A stretch of DNA of 64,000 nt from Sphaerisporangium sp. (GCA_025964675.1 JAOPYI010000169.1:1-64000); one strand, 5' to 3'. Shown: positions 22,938 through 32,377, numbered from the stretch's first letter. Numbers and translations are program-made. The notes: generated by a model from the letters alone, not told the origin.

Positions 22938-24341
22938 TCAGATGACGGCGGACGTCATCGGGAGCATCAGGCGGCGGGCGGCCTCGGTGATGGAGCCGGC
23001 CAGCGAGGGGTAGACCGCGAACGTGTGGGCGATCTGGTCGACCGTGAGGCGGTGCTGCACGGCGAGCGACAGGGCCAGGATCAGCTCGGAGGCGCGCGGG
23101 GCGACGACGACGCCGCCGAGCACGATGCCGGTGTGCGGGCGGCAGAACAGCTTCACGAAACCGTCGTTGAAGCCCTGCATCTTGGCCCTGGCGTTGGTGG
23201 CGAGGGGAAGCTTGACGACGTTGGCCTCGACCTCGCCCTCCTCGATCTGCCGCTGCGAGATGCCGACGGCGGCGATCTCGGGGTCGGTGAAGATGGTGGA
23301 CGCCACGGTGGCGAGGCGCAGCGGCTGCACGGCCTCGCCCAGGGCGTGCCAGACGGCGATGCGGCCCTGCATGGCCGCCACGGAGGCGAGCATCAGCACC
23401 CCGGTGCAGTCGCCGGCGGCGTAGACCCCGGGGGCCGAGGTGCGGGAGACCTTGTCGACCTGGACGAAGCCGTTGCGGTCGAGCGTGACCCCCGCCTCCT
23501 CAAGGCCGATGCCGGAGGTGTTCGGGACCATGCCGACGGTCATGAGGCAGTGGCTGCCCTCGGCCGTGCGGCCGTCCTCGAGGGTGACGACCACGCCGTG
23601 CTCGGTGCGCTTGACCGAGGAGGCGCGGGACTTGCCCATGACGTTCATGCCGCGGCGCCGGTAGACCTCTTCGAGGACCTCGGCGCCGTCGGCGTCCTCG
23701 TTCGGCATCATCCGGTCGCGGGACGACACGAGCGTGACCTGCGAGCCCAGCGAGCGGTACGCGCCGGCGAACTCCGCGCCGGTGACCCCGGAGCCGACGA
23801 CGATGAGATGCTCGGGCACCTCGTCGAGGTCGTAGAGCTGCCGCCAGTTGAGTACACGCTCGCCGTCGGGCTCCGCCCCTGGCAGCACCCTTGGGGTCGC
23901 GCCGGTGGCCACGATGACGATGTCCGCCCTGATCGTGCGGTCGCCCACCCGTACGACCTGGGGGTCGACCAGGCGCCCGGAGCCCTGCACGATCTCGACG
24001 CCCTCGGCGATGAGCCTGGCCGCGATGTCGCCCGACTGGGCCTGCGCCAGCTCCTTCACACGCTTGTTGACGAGCGGCATGTCGACCTGGATGCCGCCCA
24101 CGTCGCCGTCGAGGCCACCGGTGAAGTGGACACCGAGGGAGGAGCCATCGAGCAAGGCCTGCTTGCGGACAGATGTGGCGATCATGGTCTTGGACGGCAC
24201 GCAGTCGGTGAGGACGCACGCGCCACCGGGGCCGTCCTGCTCGACGACGGTGACCTCGGCCCCGAACTGAGCGGCCACCAGGGCCGCCTCGTAACCGCCG
24301 GGCCCGCCGCCAATGATCACAATCCTCGTCACATAGCCCAT
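22938..24341 (-). CDS. lpdA: NAD(P)H-quinone reductase / dihydrolipoamide dehydrogenase-type flavoprotein
   Basis: A 467-residue pyridine nucleotide-disulfide oxidoreductase. FAD-binding GGGPGG is at 11-16, a CxxxxC pair sits at C42 and C47 (GGACVLTDCVPSKT), NAD(P)-binding VVGSGVTGAEFAGAY is central, the second FAD motif is APGVYAAGDCTG, and a dimerisation domain ends the chain. It resembles the actinobacterial LpdA-type quinone reductases more than true lipoamide dehydrogenases (DCVPSKT rather than GCIPSK, and no His-x-x-x-x-Glu near the end that I can place). The start may be ATG 24341 or GTG 24332; neither has a strong ribosome site. Confidence 0.85.
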   Translation of the reverse strand: MGYVTRIVIIGGGPGGYEAALVAAQFGAEVTVVEQDGPGGACVLTDCVPSKTMIATSVRKQALLDGSSLGVHFTGGLDGDVGGIQVDMPLVNKRVKELAQAQSGDIAARLIAEGVEIVQGSGRLVDPQVVRVGDRTIRADIVIVATGATPRVLPGAEPDGERVLNWRQLYDLDEVPEHLIVVGSGVTGAEFAGAYRSLGSQVTLVSSRDRMMPNEDADGAEVLEEVYRRRGMNVMGKSRASSVKRTEHGVVVTLEDGRTAEGSHCLMTVGMVPNTSGIGLEEAGVTLDRNGFVQVDKVSRTSAPGVYAAGDCTGVLMLASVAAMQGRIAVWHALGEAVQPLRLATVASTIFTDPEIAAVGISQRQIEEGEVEANVVKLPLATNARAKMQGFNDGFVKLFCRPHTGIVLGGVVVAPRASELILALSLAVQHRLTVDQIAHTFAVYPSLAGSITEAARRLMLPMTSAVI

Positions 24342-24551
24342 TGTCCCGCATGGCGCGGTGTGCCCGGGGTGCGATACCCGATCAGAGGTCTCGAAGACCG
24401 GTAAAAAGCTCGATTGTCAATGAAAAACCCTTACGAATCCACGGGTCCCGGCCTCGATCACCGGAAGAAAGAACGCGGTCGCGACGCTGGCGCGCGTGTT
24501 GGAACGGCCTGGCCTGATCCCTACACGGATCTTGGATTACTCTTGTGTACC

Positions 24552-25004
24552 GTGCCTGTTTACGCCGCCTATGGCAGCAACATGGACCCCAAGCAGATGG
24601 CTCAGAGGGCTCCCCACTCGCCCATGCGGGGGACTGGCTGGCTGCAAGGCTGGCGCCTGACCTTCGGCGGGGAGGACGTCGGCTGGGAGGGCGCACTCGC
24701 CACGATCGCCGAAGACCCCTACGATCACGTCTTCGTCGTCCTCTACGACGTGCCGGAGTGGGACGAGACCTCCCTCGACCAGTGGGAGGGGGCCGCGCTC
24801 GGCCTCTACCACAAGGTCAAGCTACGCGTCGCGACCCTCGACGGCGAGATCGTCGCGTGGTTCTACGTCCTCGACGAGTACGAGGGCGGCCTGCCGTCCG
24901 CCCGCTACCTCGGCATCCTCGCCGACGCCGCCGAGAAGGCGGGCGCTCCGGACGACTACGTCTCGGACCTACGAAGCCGCCCGTGCACCTCGATCGGCGA
25001 CTAG
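24552..25004 (+). CDS. gamma-glutamylcyclotransferase-like protein
   Basis: A 150-residue protein of the GGCT/AIG2-like fold. Its N-terminus PVYAAYGSNMDPKQMAQRAP carries the YGSN substrate loop typical of the family, and an acidic stretch near ALATIAEDP could supply the catalytic Glu. It may release 5-oxoproline from gamma-glutamyl substrates; the substrate is not known. The start is put at GTG 24552, which begins directly before the YGSN strand. There is no ribosome site, so a leaderless or nearly leaderless mRNA is possible; the frame stays open further upstream. Confidence 0.8.
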   Translation: MPVYAAYGSNMDPKQMAQRAPHSPMRGTGWLQGWRLTFGGEDVGWEGALATIAEDPYDHVFVVLYDVPEWDETSLDQWEGAALGLYHKVKLRVATLDGEIVAWFYVLDEYEGGLPSARYLGILADAAEKAGAPDDYVSDLRSRPCTSIGD

Positions 25005-25058
25005 TTCCCTGAGTCCGATCAGACCCTCGTCGTGGTGTCGTTCGCGCTTCCCGAGGGA

Positions 25059-25087
25059 ACGCCCTGCTTCGGCTCGCAGCAGGGCGT
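25059..25087. terminator. terminator hairpin between convergent genes
   Basis: ACGCCCTGC pairs perfectly with GCAGGGCGT across an 11-nt loop, between the GGCT-like gene and the convergent first nucleoside operon. Confidence 0.65.
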
Positions 25088-25089
25088 GA

Positions 25090-26046
25090 TCACCTGAGCA
25101 TCTGTCGCAACCGGGCGCGCACGCCGTCCTCGCAGAACGCGACACCGACTGATGTCTCCGCTATGTCGCGGACCGCGGACGGGTTCAGCCCGCCCGCGGA
25201 CAACAGCCCGTCCACCTCGGCCCCGAGGCGCACTCCGGTCGTCACGGGATCGTCGTCGCCGAGCACGACGCGACATCCGGCGGAGAGGAACCGGTGGATC
25301 GGATGCCGGGCCAGGCTTGGCGCCGCGCCGGTCAGAACGTTCGACGTCGGGCACACCTCGAAGGAGACGCCCTGGCCGGCGCACCATTCGAGGAGGTTCG
25401 AGTCCTCGGCGGCCCGGCTGCCGTGCCCGACGCGGGAGACGCCGAGCACCTCGACGGCCTCCCGCACCGCCTCCGCGGGTGCTGCCTCCGCCGCGTGAGC
25501 GGTCAGTCCGAGCCCATGGGCGCGGGCCATGGCGAACGCGTCGGTGTACGGGCTCAGCGCGGGAAACAGCAGCTCGTCACCGGCCACGTCGAGGCCGACG
25601 ACGCCCTTCCCCGCCAGACGGCAGGCGGCCCGGGCCACCTCCATGTTGACGTGTTCGGATTCGTGCCGCAGCATGCACGCCACCACCCCCGCGGGCACCT
25701 TCGCGGCGGCGACCCCCTCGCACACCGCTCGCAGCACCTCGATGATCGGGCGGCCAGGGCCGGCGTGCGTGCTGGGGCCGACCTTCAGCTCGACGAAGAC
25801 CGCTCCGTCGTCGGCGGCATCGTCCACCGCCTCCCTGGCGACCCTGGCCAGAGCGTCCAGATCAGCCAGCACAGGGTAGGCGGCGGCCACGTGCGCGAGG
25901 AACATCGTCAGGTCCGACCGCTCGTGCATGCAAAGCGCGGCGTCCCAGCCAAGGGGCGGTTCCGGAACGCCGGCCGCCCGCGCCAGCTCGGCTGCGGTCT
26001 CGGGCCGCACGCATCCCTCGAGATGAGTGTGCAGGTTGAGGAGCAT
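25090..26046 (-). CDS. adenosine deaminase-like enzyme of nucleoside operon 1
   Basis: A 318-residue metal-dependent deaminase of the ADA family. Motifs: NLHTHLEG near the N-terminus (metal-binding His pair), LTAHAAEA (canonical HAGE, here HAAE, catalytic Glu kept), RVGHGSRA, EVCPTSNVLTG and VLGDDDPVTTG (Asp pair). The departures from classical ADA suggest a related aminonucleoside or adenine-type substrate is possible. The ATG at 26046 is two bases after the TAG stop of the phosphorylase gene. It is the last gene of the operon. A second, more canonical adenosine deaminase lies at 37138. Confidence 0.85.
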   Translation of the reverse strand: MLLNLHTHLEGCVRPETAAELARAAGVPEPPLGWDAALCMHERSDLTMFLAHVAAAYPVLADLDALARVAREAVDDAADDGAVFVELKVGPSTHAGPGRPIIEVLRAVCEGVAAAKVPAGVVACMLRHESEHVNMEVARAACRLAGKGVVGLDVAGDELLFPALSPYTDAFAMARAHGLGLTAHAAEAAPAEAVREAVEVLGVSRVGHGSRAAEDSNLLEWCAGQGVSFEVCPTSNVLTGAAPSLARHPIHRFLSAGCRVVLGDDDPVTTGVRLGAEVDGLLSAGGLNPSAVRDIAETSVGVAFCEDGVRARLRQMLR

Positions 26047-26048
26047 CG

Positions 26049-26819
26049 CTACAGCCCCAGGCGGTACGCGGCCTCGAGGGCCACATCGATGCTCTGCGTC
26101 CAGCCGTTCGCCAGCCGCTCGTTCGCGCCGCCGTATACGACGTCCCCGGTCACCAGGTTGCCCGACACCGCGCAGACCATGCCGGCTCGCAGGCCACGGA
26201 GTCGCGCCACCACGAACATGGCCGAACTCTCCATCTCGACGTTGGTGAGTCCCATCGACGACAGCTTCGCGATCCACTCCGGCGACTCGGCATAGAAGGC
26301 GTCATCGGTCGCGTTGATTCCGGTGTGCGTGGTGAATCCGCGCTCCTCGCCGAGCTCCATCGCCACCTGCTTCAGCATGCTGGTGAGTTCAAGATCGGGG
26401 ACGGCGGGGTACCCCGCCGGCACGTACGCCGCGGTGGTGCCGTCATTGCGGTACGACCCCTCACTGACGATCAGATCGCCGACGCCGATGTGCGGCTGCA
26501 ACGCCGCGGTGCTGCCGACCCTGATGAAGGCCTTCGCCCCGGCACGCGCGAGTTCCTCGACGCCGATCGCGGTGGACGGGCACCCCATCCCGCTGGAGCA
26601 CGCCGTGATCATCCGTCCCTTGTAGCGGCCGGTCACGGTGCGGTACTCACGCTTGTGCGCGACCTCGACGGGATCCTCGAGCCGATCGGCGATCAACTGC
26701 ACGCGGAAGGGGTCACCGGGCATCAACACGACTTCGCTGATCTGACCCGCCGCGACCCCGACGTGGTACTGCGGCCCGGTGGTACCGACGACCGACTTGT
26801 CGACGAGTTCGGTGTTCAT
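26049..26819 (-). CDS. udp: uridine phosphorylase-type nucleoside phosphorylase
   Basis: A 256-residue member of the hexameric PNP/UDP phosphorylase family. VLMPGDPFRVQLIADRL is the phosphate/ribose-binding loop, GSTAALQPHIGVGDLIVSEG the next core motif, and NVEMESSAMFVVARLRG the ribose-binding Glu motif; the ES pair after MEM resembles uridine phosphorylases. It would split uridine into uracil and ribose-1-phosphate. The family also includes adenosine or inosine phosphorylases, so specificity is inferred. The ATG at 26819 has GAAGGG upstream. It is 57 bp after the second permease gene. Confidence 0.85.
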   Translation of the reverse strand: MNTELVDKSVVGTTGPQYHVGVAAGQISEVVLMPGDPFRVQLIADRLEDPVEVAHKREYRTVTGRYKGRMITACSSGMGCPSTAIGVEELARAGAKAFIRVGSTAALQPHIGVGDLIVSEGSYRNDGTTAAYVPAGYPAVPDLELTSMLKQVAMELGEERGFTTHTGINATDDAFYAESPEWIAKLSSMGLTNVEMESSAMFVVARLRGLRAGMVCAVSGNLVTGDVVYGGANERLANGWTQSIDVALEAAYRLGL

Positions 26820-26876
26820 TCGTTTCCCTTCATTGTGTGACCCAGACTTCGGTCCTTCTGCGACCCTGACCCCGGG

Positions 26877-27812
26877 TCATTCCGTGACCCTGCTTCCCGC
26901 ACCCGGCCGGTACGGCTTGCCCGACGAGGCCGGTCCGCGGACGCCACGCCCGAAGATCACCAGCGCGAGTATCGTGGCGACGTAGGGGATCATGTTGAGG
27001 AACTGCGGGTCGATCGCGTTCTGCGGCAGCCGGATGACCAGGGCGCTGGCGAAGCCGAAGAAGAGACCGGCCGCCGCGCTCCGTAGCGGGTTCCAGCCGC
27101 CGAAGATGACAGCTGCCAGCGCGATGAAGCCGCGACCGGCCGTCATGTTCTCCGAGAAGGCGGTGAGGAGGCTCAGCGACAGGTACGCGCCGGCGACGCC
27201 GCAGAGCACGCCTGACGCCGCGACCGCGCCGTAACGCAGGGGAAGCACCGGCACTCCAGCCGCTTCCAGCGCTTTCGGCGCCTCACCTGAGGCCCGCAGC
27301 CGCAGCCCCACGACCGTACGGTTCAGCAACCACCACACGGCGATCGCGCACAGCGGGGCCGCCCAGAGGAACCATGACTGTGCGAACAGAGCCGGACCCA
27401 GGACCGGGATGTCCTTCAGGAATGGCACCTGCGTGCTTCCGAACCCGCTTACCTGCGGCGAGCTTCCGGGGCTCCCGTACAGCTGGACGAGGAGGTAGCT
27501 GGTACCGCCTAGGGCGATCAAGTTGATCGCGGTGCCCGAAATGATCTGATCAGCGCCGAAGCGGATGCTCATCACCGCGTGGAGCAATGCCAGCACCGTT
27601 GCCGCCGCGACAGCGAGTAGCAGCCCGGCCCAGGGGCTGCCGGTGAGGTACGAGCCGAGCACTCCGAAGAAGGCTCCGCTCAGCATGAGCCCCTCCAGAC
27701 CGATGTTCACCACCCCGGCGCGCTCGCAGATGATCCCGCCCAACGCGGCGAAGATGAGAGGGGCGGCGAACCGCAGGGTCGAGGCGACGAGTTCGGTCAG
27801 GTCGAGCATCAT
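26877..27812 (-). CDS. nucleoside ABC transporter permease (operon 1, second permease)
   Basis: A 311-residue polytopic protein of the branched-chain/sugar-type permease family used by BMP nucleoside importers. Family signatures include ERAGVVNIGLEGLMLSGAF near the N-terminus, FGADQIISGTAINLIALGG in the middle and TAGRGFIALAAVIFGGWNPL towards the C-terminus. About eight to ten hydrophobic helices. The ATG at 27812 gives an ATGA overlap with the preceding permease. It matches the permease at 43205 in operon 2. Confidence 0.9.
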   Translation of the reverse strand: MMLDLTELVASTLRFAAPLIFAALGGIICERAGVVNIGLEGLMLSGAFFGVLGSYLTGSPWAGLLLAVAAATVLALLHAVMSIRFGADQIISGTAINLIALGGTSYLLVQLYGSPGSSPQVSGFGSTQVPFLKDIPVLGPALFAQSWFLWAAPLCAIAVWWLLNRTVVGLRLRASGEAPKALEAAGVPVLPLRYGAVAASGVLCGVAGAYLSLSLLTAFSENMTAGRGFIALAAVIFGGWNPLRSAAAGLFFGFASALVIRLPQNAIDPQFLNMIPYVATILALVIFGRGVRGPASSGKPYRPGAGSRVTE

Positions 27813-28903
27813 CTGGCTCCCGTGGCGAGATCTGCCGCCGTCCCGCCAGGCCGGGCGTCCACCGCACGCGAACGTCCGGCTCCGCGGCGCAGGGTCTGAA
27901 CCGTGACCAGGAGCAGGACAACACCCACAAGCACGTCGGTGAGGTGTGCGGAAATCCCTATGTCGAACTGCATCTGCTGCCCACCGGCGGACAGGGCGCC
28001 GAGCACGAGCCCCCCCGCGACGCAGCCAAGCGGATGGTTGCGGCCCAGCAGCGCCACCCCGATGCCCAGAAAGCCGAGGTTGGTCACGAACGGCACGGTC
28101 ATATGCCCGTATGTACCGAGAACCTCCCCCGCGCCGGCCAGCCCGGCGAACGCGCCGCCACCGCCCAGGGCCGCGACGGCCGCGACCGTGGGCGACACGC
28201 CCGCGTACCGCGCCGCCCGCGGTGCCAGTCCCGAGACCCGCAACTCCAGGCCGTACGGCGTGCGCCACAGCACCACCGAGGCGACGACGGCGCCGGCGAG
28301 CGCCATCGCCAGTCCCCAATGTGCGCCACCGAGGTCACCGCCGATCAAGGGCAACCGGTTCGAAGGGTTGACGAACGCCGATCCTGGCACCGGGCTGTGT
28401 CCGGAGAGGGGGTTCAACAGCAGCCAGACCGACAGGTTCGCGACGATGAGGTTGAGCATGATGGTCGTGACCACCTCATGCGCCCCGAATCTGGCCTTGA
28501 GCACGCCCGCGAGGGCACCCACGAGCCCTCCAGCCAGCGCTCCGAGGAGAAGCACCGCCACCGGTCCGATGACCGCTGGCAGGCCCAGCGTGACGCCGGC
28601 CCACGCCGCGGCCGTCGCGCCGGCCGCGAACTGCCCGTCTCCTCCGATGTTGAACAGGCCGCCGCGGAAGGCGAAGGCGACCGCCACACCGGTGAGGATG
28701 AGCGGTGTCGCGTTCTGGATCGTCCGGCCGAGCGCCTGCGGTGACCCGAAGGCCCCGTCGAGAAGGGACCGGTAGCCCGCGAAGGGGTCGACTCCCGAGA
28801 TCATCATGATGACAGTCCCGACGACAAGGCTGACCCCCAAGGCGGCGGCGGGGGTGCCGACCGCGCGCAGGGCCGCCCCGGTTCGGGCGCGGAGCGGGTT
28901 CAC
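27809..28903 (-). CDS. nucleoside ABC transporter permease (operon 1, first permease)
   Basis: A 364-residue polytopic permease. The motif FRGGLFNIGGDGQFAAGA and the stretch GAHEVVTTIMLNLIVANL are characteristic of the first permease in BMP-type nucleoside importers; FLGIGVALLGRNHPLGCVAG lies near the C-terminal helices. Start GTG at 28903 overlaps the ATPase stop as GTGA. Paralogue of the gene at 44470. Confidence 0.9.
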   Translation of the reverse strand: MNPLRARTGAALRAVGTPAAALGVSLVVGTVIMMISGVDPFAGYRSLLDGAFGSPQALGRTIQNATPLILTGVAVAFAFRGGLFNIGGDGQFAAGATAAAWAGVTLGLPAVIGPVAVLLLGALAGGLVGALAGVLKARFGAHEVVTTIMLNLIVANLSVWLLLNPLSGHSPVPGSAFVNPSNRLPLIGGDLGGAHWGLAMALAGAVVASVVLWRTPYGLELRVSGLAPRAARYAGVSPTVAAVAALGGGGAFAGLAGAGEVLGTYGHMTVPFVTNLGFLGIGVALLGRNHPLGCVAGGLVLGALSAGGQQMQFDIGISAHLTDVLVGVVLLLVTVQTLRRGAGRSRAVDARPGGTAADLATGAR

Positions 28904-30459
28904 GATCTCTCTCCGGAGCCGGAACTCACCGTGTGGTCCGCCGCTCCGGCCATGAGCAGACCGAGAGACTCGTCGCTCGCCTCCTCACGGGCCAGCTCGC
29001 CGACGATCCTGCCTCCCGACATCACGAGGATCCGGTCGCTGAGCGCCTTGACCTCGTCGAGGTCGAGGCTGATCAGCAGTACGGCACGGCCCCTGGCGCG
29101 CGCGTCGAGAAGCCGCTGGTGGATTGCCCGGCTGGCCATGACGTCGACACCGCGCGTCGGCTGGCTGACCATCAGAACCAGAGGATCCTCGGCGAGTTCG
29201 CGGCCCATGAGGAGCTTTTGCTGGTTTCCTCCGGACAGGGATCCGGCGGGTTGCTCCACGACCGACGGCCGTACGTCGTTCTCCCTCACCAATCGTCCCG
29301 CGTCGGCTCGCAGCCGCCGGAGCGACAGCAGTCCCCGGACGCGCAGGCTCGGCCGGCGCTGCCGGCGCAGCACCGCGTTCTCGTAGACCGGCAGATCCAG
29401 AACAAGGCCTTCGGTGCTGCGATCCTCAGGTACGTATGCGAGGCCCGCGTCGACCCGTTCGCGGACACCGGCCCGGGTGAGATCGGCGCCCGCCAGGGCC
29501 ACGGAACCGGTTCCCAAGGGACGAATCCCGGAGATCACCTCGGCCAGCTCGGCCTGCCCGCTGCCGTCCACCCCCGCGATGCCGACGATCTCCCCTCCGT
29601 GGACGTCGAGTTCGACATCGCGTATCCGACCGGCACGGTCGCCTACAGCGTGTAGCCGCAGCACCGGTGACTCGGAGCGCACCTGCGGTGGCACCGTCAG
29701 CCCGAGTTCGGTCTCGCGCCCCACCATCAGTCGCGCGAGCTCACCGGGATCGGTCCGGGTGGTGGCCACGGTACGCACGACGCGACCGTCCCGGATGACC
29801 GTGATCCGCTCGGTCACCGCGAGCAGTTCGCGCAGCTTGTGCGAGATGAGGATCACGGACATGCCGTCCCTTGCCATGCCGCCGACGACCGCGAACAGGC
29901 GGTCGCTCTCCTGCGGGGTCAGCACCGCCGTCGGCTCGTCGAGGATGAGGATCCGCGCTCCCCGGTACAGGGCACGCAGGATCTCCACACGCTGTCGCGC
30001 CGCCACCCCGAGCGCGGAGACCTTCGCGTCGGGATCGACCTCCAGGCCGAAACGCCGGGAGATCTCGACGACCGCCGCGCGTGCGCGAGCCCGGTCGAGT
30101 ACGCCGTAACGGCTCGGCTCGGCACCGAGCACGAGGTTCTCCATGACCGTGAAGGCCGGGATGAGCATGAAGTGCTGGTGCACCATGCCTATCCCGGATG
30201 CCAGCGCGGACGCCGGATTGCTCATGCCGACAGGTTCGCCGTCTACCTCGATGACGCCCGTGTCGGGACGCAGCAGGCCGTACAGGATGTTCATGAGGGT
30301 GGACTTGCCGGCTCCGTTCTCGCCGAGCAGCCCCAGTACCTCACCACGGCGGACGTCGAGGTCGATCCCGTCGTTGGCCCTGACCGTCCCGAACGTCTTG
30401 GAGATGCCGGACATCCGCAAGGCGACGGGTCGGCTGTCCGGGTCCTCCGCGGAGATCAC
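28900..30459 (-). CDS. nucleoside ABC transporter ATP-binding protein (operon 1)
   Basis: A 519-residue double-module ATPase of the RbsA/YufO type. The first module has Walker A GENGAGKST, signature VAARQRVEILRALY and Walker B ILILDEPTAVL. The second has the degenerate P-loop GVDGSGQAEL, an intact signature LSGGNQQKLLMGRE and SQPTRGVDVMAS. It energises the two permeases encoded next. The GTG at 30459 overlaps the lipoprotein stop as GTGA, which fixes the start even though the frame is open further upstream. Confidence 0.93.
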   Translation of the reverse strand: MISAEDPDSRPVALRMSGISKTFGTVRANDGIDLDVRRGEVLGLLGENGAGKSTLMNILYGLLRPDTGVIEVDGEPVGMSNPASALASGIGMVHQHFMLIPAFTVMENLVLGAEPSRYGVLDRARARAAVVEISRRFGLEVDPDAKVSALGVAARQRVEILRALYRGARILILDEPTAVLTPQESDRLFAVVGGMARDGMSVILISHKLRELLAVTERITVIRDGRVVRTVATTRTDPGELARLMVGRETELGLTVPPQVRSESPVLRLHAVGDRAGRIRDVELDVHGGEIVGIAGVDGSGQAELAEVISGIRPLGTGSVALAGADLTRAGVRERVDAGLAYVPEDRSTEGLVLDLPVYENAVLRRQRRPSLRVRGLLSLRRLRADAGRLVRENDVRPSVVEQPAGSLSGGNQQKLLMGRELAEDPLVLMVSQPTRGVDVMASRAIHQRLLDARARGRAVLLISLDLDEVKALSDRILVMSGGRIVGELAREEASDESLGLLMAGAADHTVSSGSGERS

Positions 30460-31511
30460 TTGCCGCTGACCTCGGAGAGCTTCGTGGCGACCTTCAGCGA
30501 TCCGTCGACGATCTTCTTCTGGGCGTCGTCGACCGCTTTCTTGACGCTCTCGGGGACGAGCGAGTCGAACCTGCCGTACGGCGCGAGGGCGATGCCCTGG
30601 TTGGACAGGCCGAACGACTGGACACCCGCCTTCCACGTGCCCTTCGCCTGAGCCTCGATCGTCGTCGCCACCGCGGTGTCCACCCGCTTGAGCACCGACG
30701 TGAGGACGGGGGCGTTCGGATTCGTCTGAGCTTGGTCGACGTTCACCCCGATCGCGAAGAACTTCTGGTCCTGGGCGACCTTGAACAGGCCGTCGCCGCT
30801 CGCGCCGGCCGCGTGATAGATGACGTCGGCGCCCTTGGCTCGCATGTTTCGGGCGATCTCGGCCGCGGTGCCCGGATCGCTGAACGCCTGCGTCGTCGTG
30901 CCGACATACTGGTAAATCACCTGGCAGCCGGCACACACCGACTTGACACCCTGCTCGTACCCCGCGCCGAATTTCTCGATGAGCGGGGACTGCTGACCCC
31001 CGATGAAACCGACGACCTTATCGGCCGGGCTGGTGAAGTCGGTCTTCTCCTGGGTCATCAGACCGGCCACAACGCCCGCGAGGTACGAGCCTTCCTCCTC
31101 ACGGAAGAGGAGAGAGGTGACGTTCGGCGCGTCTACGGGGGCATCGACGATCGCGAAGTGCGTTTTGGGGAACTGCTTGGCCGCGGCGGCGATGGAGTCC
31201 ATGAAGGTGAAGCCGATGCCGAAGACGGGCTGGGCACCGTTCTGGGCGAGTTGATTGAGATCGTTGGCGTAGTCGGCCGGCGTCTGTGGGACGAGGATCC
31301 GGCCCTTGACGCCGAGGCTCTTCTCCGCGTCCTTCAGACCGCCGGCGGCCAGGTCGTTGAATCCGTGGTCGCCGAGGCCACCGATGTCGGTGACGACGCC
31401 CGGCTGGACAGAAGCGGTTGAGGCCTTGCCGCTGCCCGTTCCGGAGCCGCCGCAGCCGGCGATCAGCACGGCGGGGACCGCCAGCATGACCGTGATGCGC
31501 AGTGCTTTCAT
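30456..31511 (-). CDS. BMP-family nucleoside-binding lipoprotein (operon 1)
   Basis: A 351-residue solute-binding lipoprotein. Lipobox LIAGC with Cys about residue 21 (ALRITVMLAVPAVLIAGC), then the BMP fold with VVTDIGGLGDHGFNDLAAGG, GIGFTFMDSI, HFAIVDAP, VGFIGGQQSPLIEKFGAGYE and DVIYHAAGASGDGLF. BMP proteins of this type bind nucleosides on the outer membrane face. ATG at 31511 has GGAG at a good distance; the in-frame GTG at 31517 overlaps that site. It lies 12 bp after gntR. Confidence 0.93.
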   Translation of the reverse strand: MKALRITVMLAVPAVLIAGCGGSGTGSGKASTASVQPGVVTDIGGLGDHGFNDLAAGGLKDAEKSLGVKGRILVPQTPADYANDLNQLAQNGAQPVFGIGFTFMDSIAAAAKQFPKTHFAIVDAPVDAPNVTSLLFREEEGSYLAGVVAGLMTQEKTDFTSPADKVVGFIGGQQSPLIEKFGAGYEQGVKSVCAGCQVIYQYVGTTTQAFSDPGTAAEIARNMRAKGADVIYHAAGASGDGLFKVAQDQKFFAIGVNVDQAQTNPNAPVLTSVLKRVDTAVATTIEAQAKGTWKAGVQSFGLSNQGIALAPYGRFDSLVPESVKKAVDDAQKKIVDGSLKVATKLSEVSGK

Positions 31512-31523
31512 GATCACTCCAGG

Positions 31524-32327
31524 TCAGGACGACGAGTTCTGCACGACAGAGAGGTGACCCGCTTCGGGCGCCACGATGTGCTTGGCCACGTACAGGGGCC
31601 AGGCGTTGAGCAGCACCCTCTGGCACAGGACAAGGACAGGGTCGGCACTCGCGACGCCGAGCATGTGTGCTCGCTCGCTGCCGGCGGTGCTCACGGACAC
31701 GTCGCACACGCCAGGCCCGAGCACGGCGCCGAGCCGCTCACCCAGCGCCGTGAACATGGTGACCGAATCGCCGTGGCGTTCTTCCAGGATCTTCTCCAGA
31801 CCGGGATCGATCGCGGCGAGCGTCTCTCCCGACGACACCCACTCCTGGGTGAGCGCGACAGGGAGATCGTCAGCGAGGATCACGCTCTCCCACATGAGCA
31901 CCACCTCATCGGCCGCCAACTGCAGCCCGCGCTGGGTGAAGTCGGTGGTGATCTCAAGAGTCGCCTTGCGCCGCTGCACGGTGCGGGCCGCCAGGCCAGG
32001 AGCCGCGAGCATCCGCTCCATCGGCTGGAGCTGCTCGAGGCCGATGGCCGGTAGGACGTCGACGACAAAACGTCCGATACCGCGTTGGTTGCGGATCAGG
32101 CCATCCTCCTCCAGCAGGATCAGCGCCTCCCGCAACACGCTGCGGCTGACTCCGAAGGCGGCGCTCAGCTCCGGTTCGGACGGCAGCAACTGCCCCAGGC
32201 CAAGAACGCCGGAGCGGATCGCTTGGGCTATCTCGCTGTACACGGCCACCCGCAGCGGAAGGTTTCCGCGGGGCACCAGGGAACGGGCGAAGGTCGAGGC
32301 CGGAACGGCACCTGGACGTGAATTCAT
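31524..32327 (-). CDS. GntR-family regulator (UTRA domain) of nucleoside operon 1
   Basis: A 267-residue HutC-type GntR repressor. The winged helix-turn-helix is at about 25-90 (VYSEIAQAIRSGVLGLGQLL, then LSAAFGVSRSVLREALILLE), and the rest is a UTRA ligand-binding domain. It heads the operon with only 12 bp to the binding-protein gene, so it probably senses an imported nucleoside or a breakdown product. A perfect 23-bp palindrome lies 18 bp before its start. ATG at 32327 has GGGAG upstream. Confidence 0.9.
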   Translation of the reverse strand: MNSRPGAVPASTFARSLVPRGNLPLRVAVYSEIAQAIRSGVLGLGQLLPSEPELSAAFGVSRSVLREALILLEEDGLIRNQRGIGRFVVDVLPAIGLEQLQPMERMLAAPGLAARTVQRRKATLEITTDFTQRGLQLAADEVVLMWESVILADDLPVALTQEWVSSGETLAAIDPGLEKILEERHGDSVTMFTALGERLGAVLGPGVCDVSVSTAGSERAHMLGVASADPVLVLCQRVLLNAWPLYVAKHIVAPEAGHLSVVQNSSS

Positions 32328-32344
32328 GACATCTCCCAGGAGGA

Positions 32345-32367
32345 CAGATGATGTCAGACATCATCTG
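32345..32367. promoter_or_regulatory. perfect palindrome, probable GntR operator
   Basis: Arms CAGATGATGTC (32345-32355) and GACATCATCTG (32357-32367) flank a single central A. It lies just after the predicted transcription start of the gntR operon, a typical spot for an autorepressor to block transcription. Confidence 0.75.
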
Positions 32368-32377
32368 GGTGCCAGCG

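Noticed and set aside
24414-24551. N-terminal extension of the GGCT-like gene
   Set aside because: The family normally begins at the YGSN strand; the upstream residues look unrelated and have no ribosome site.
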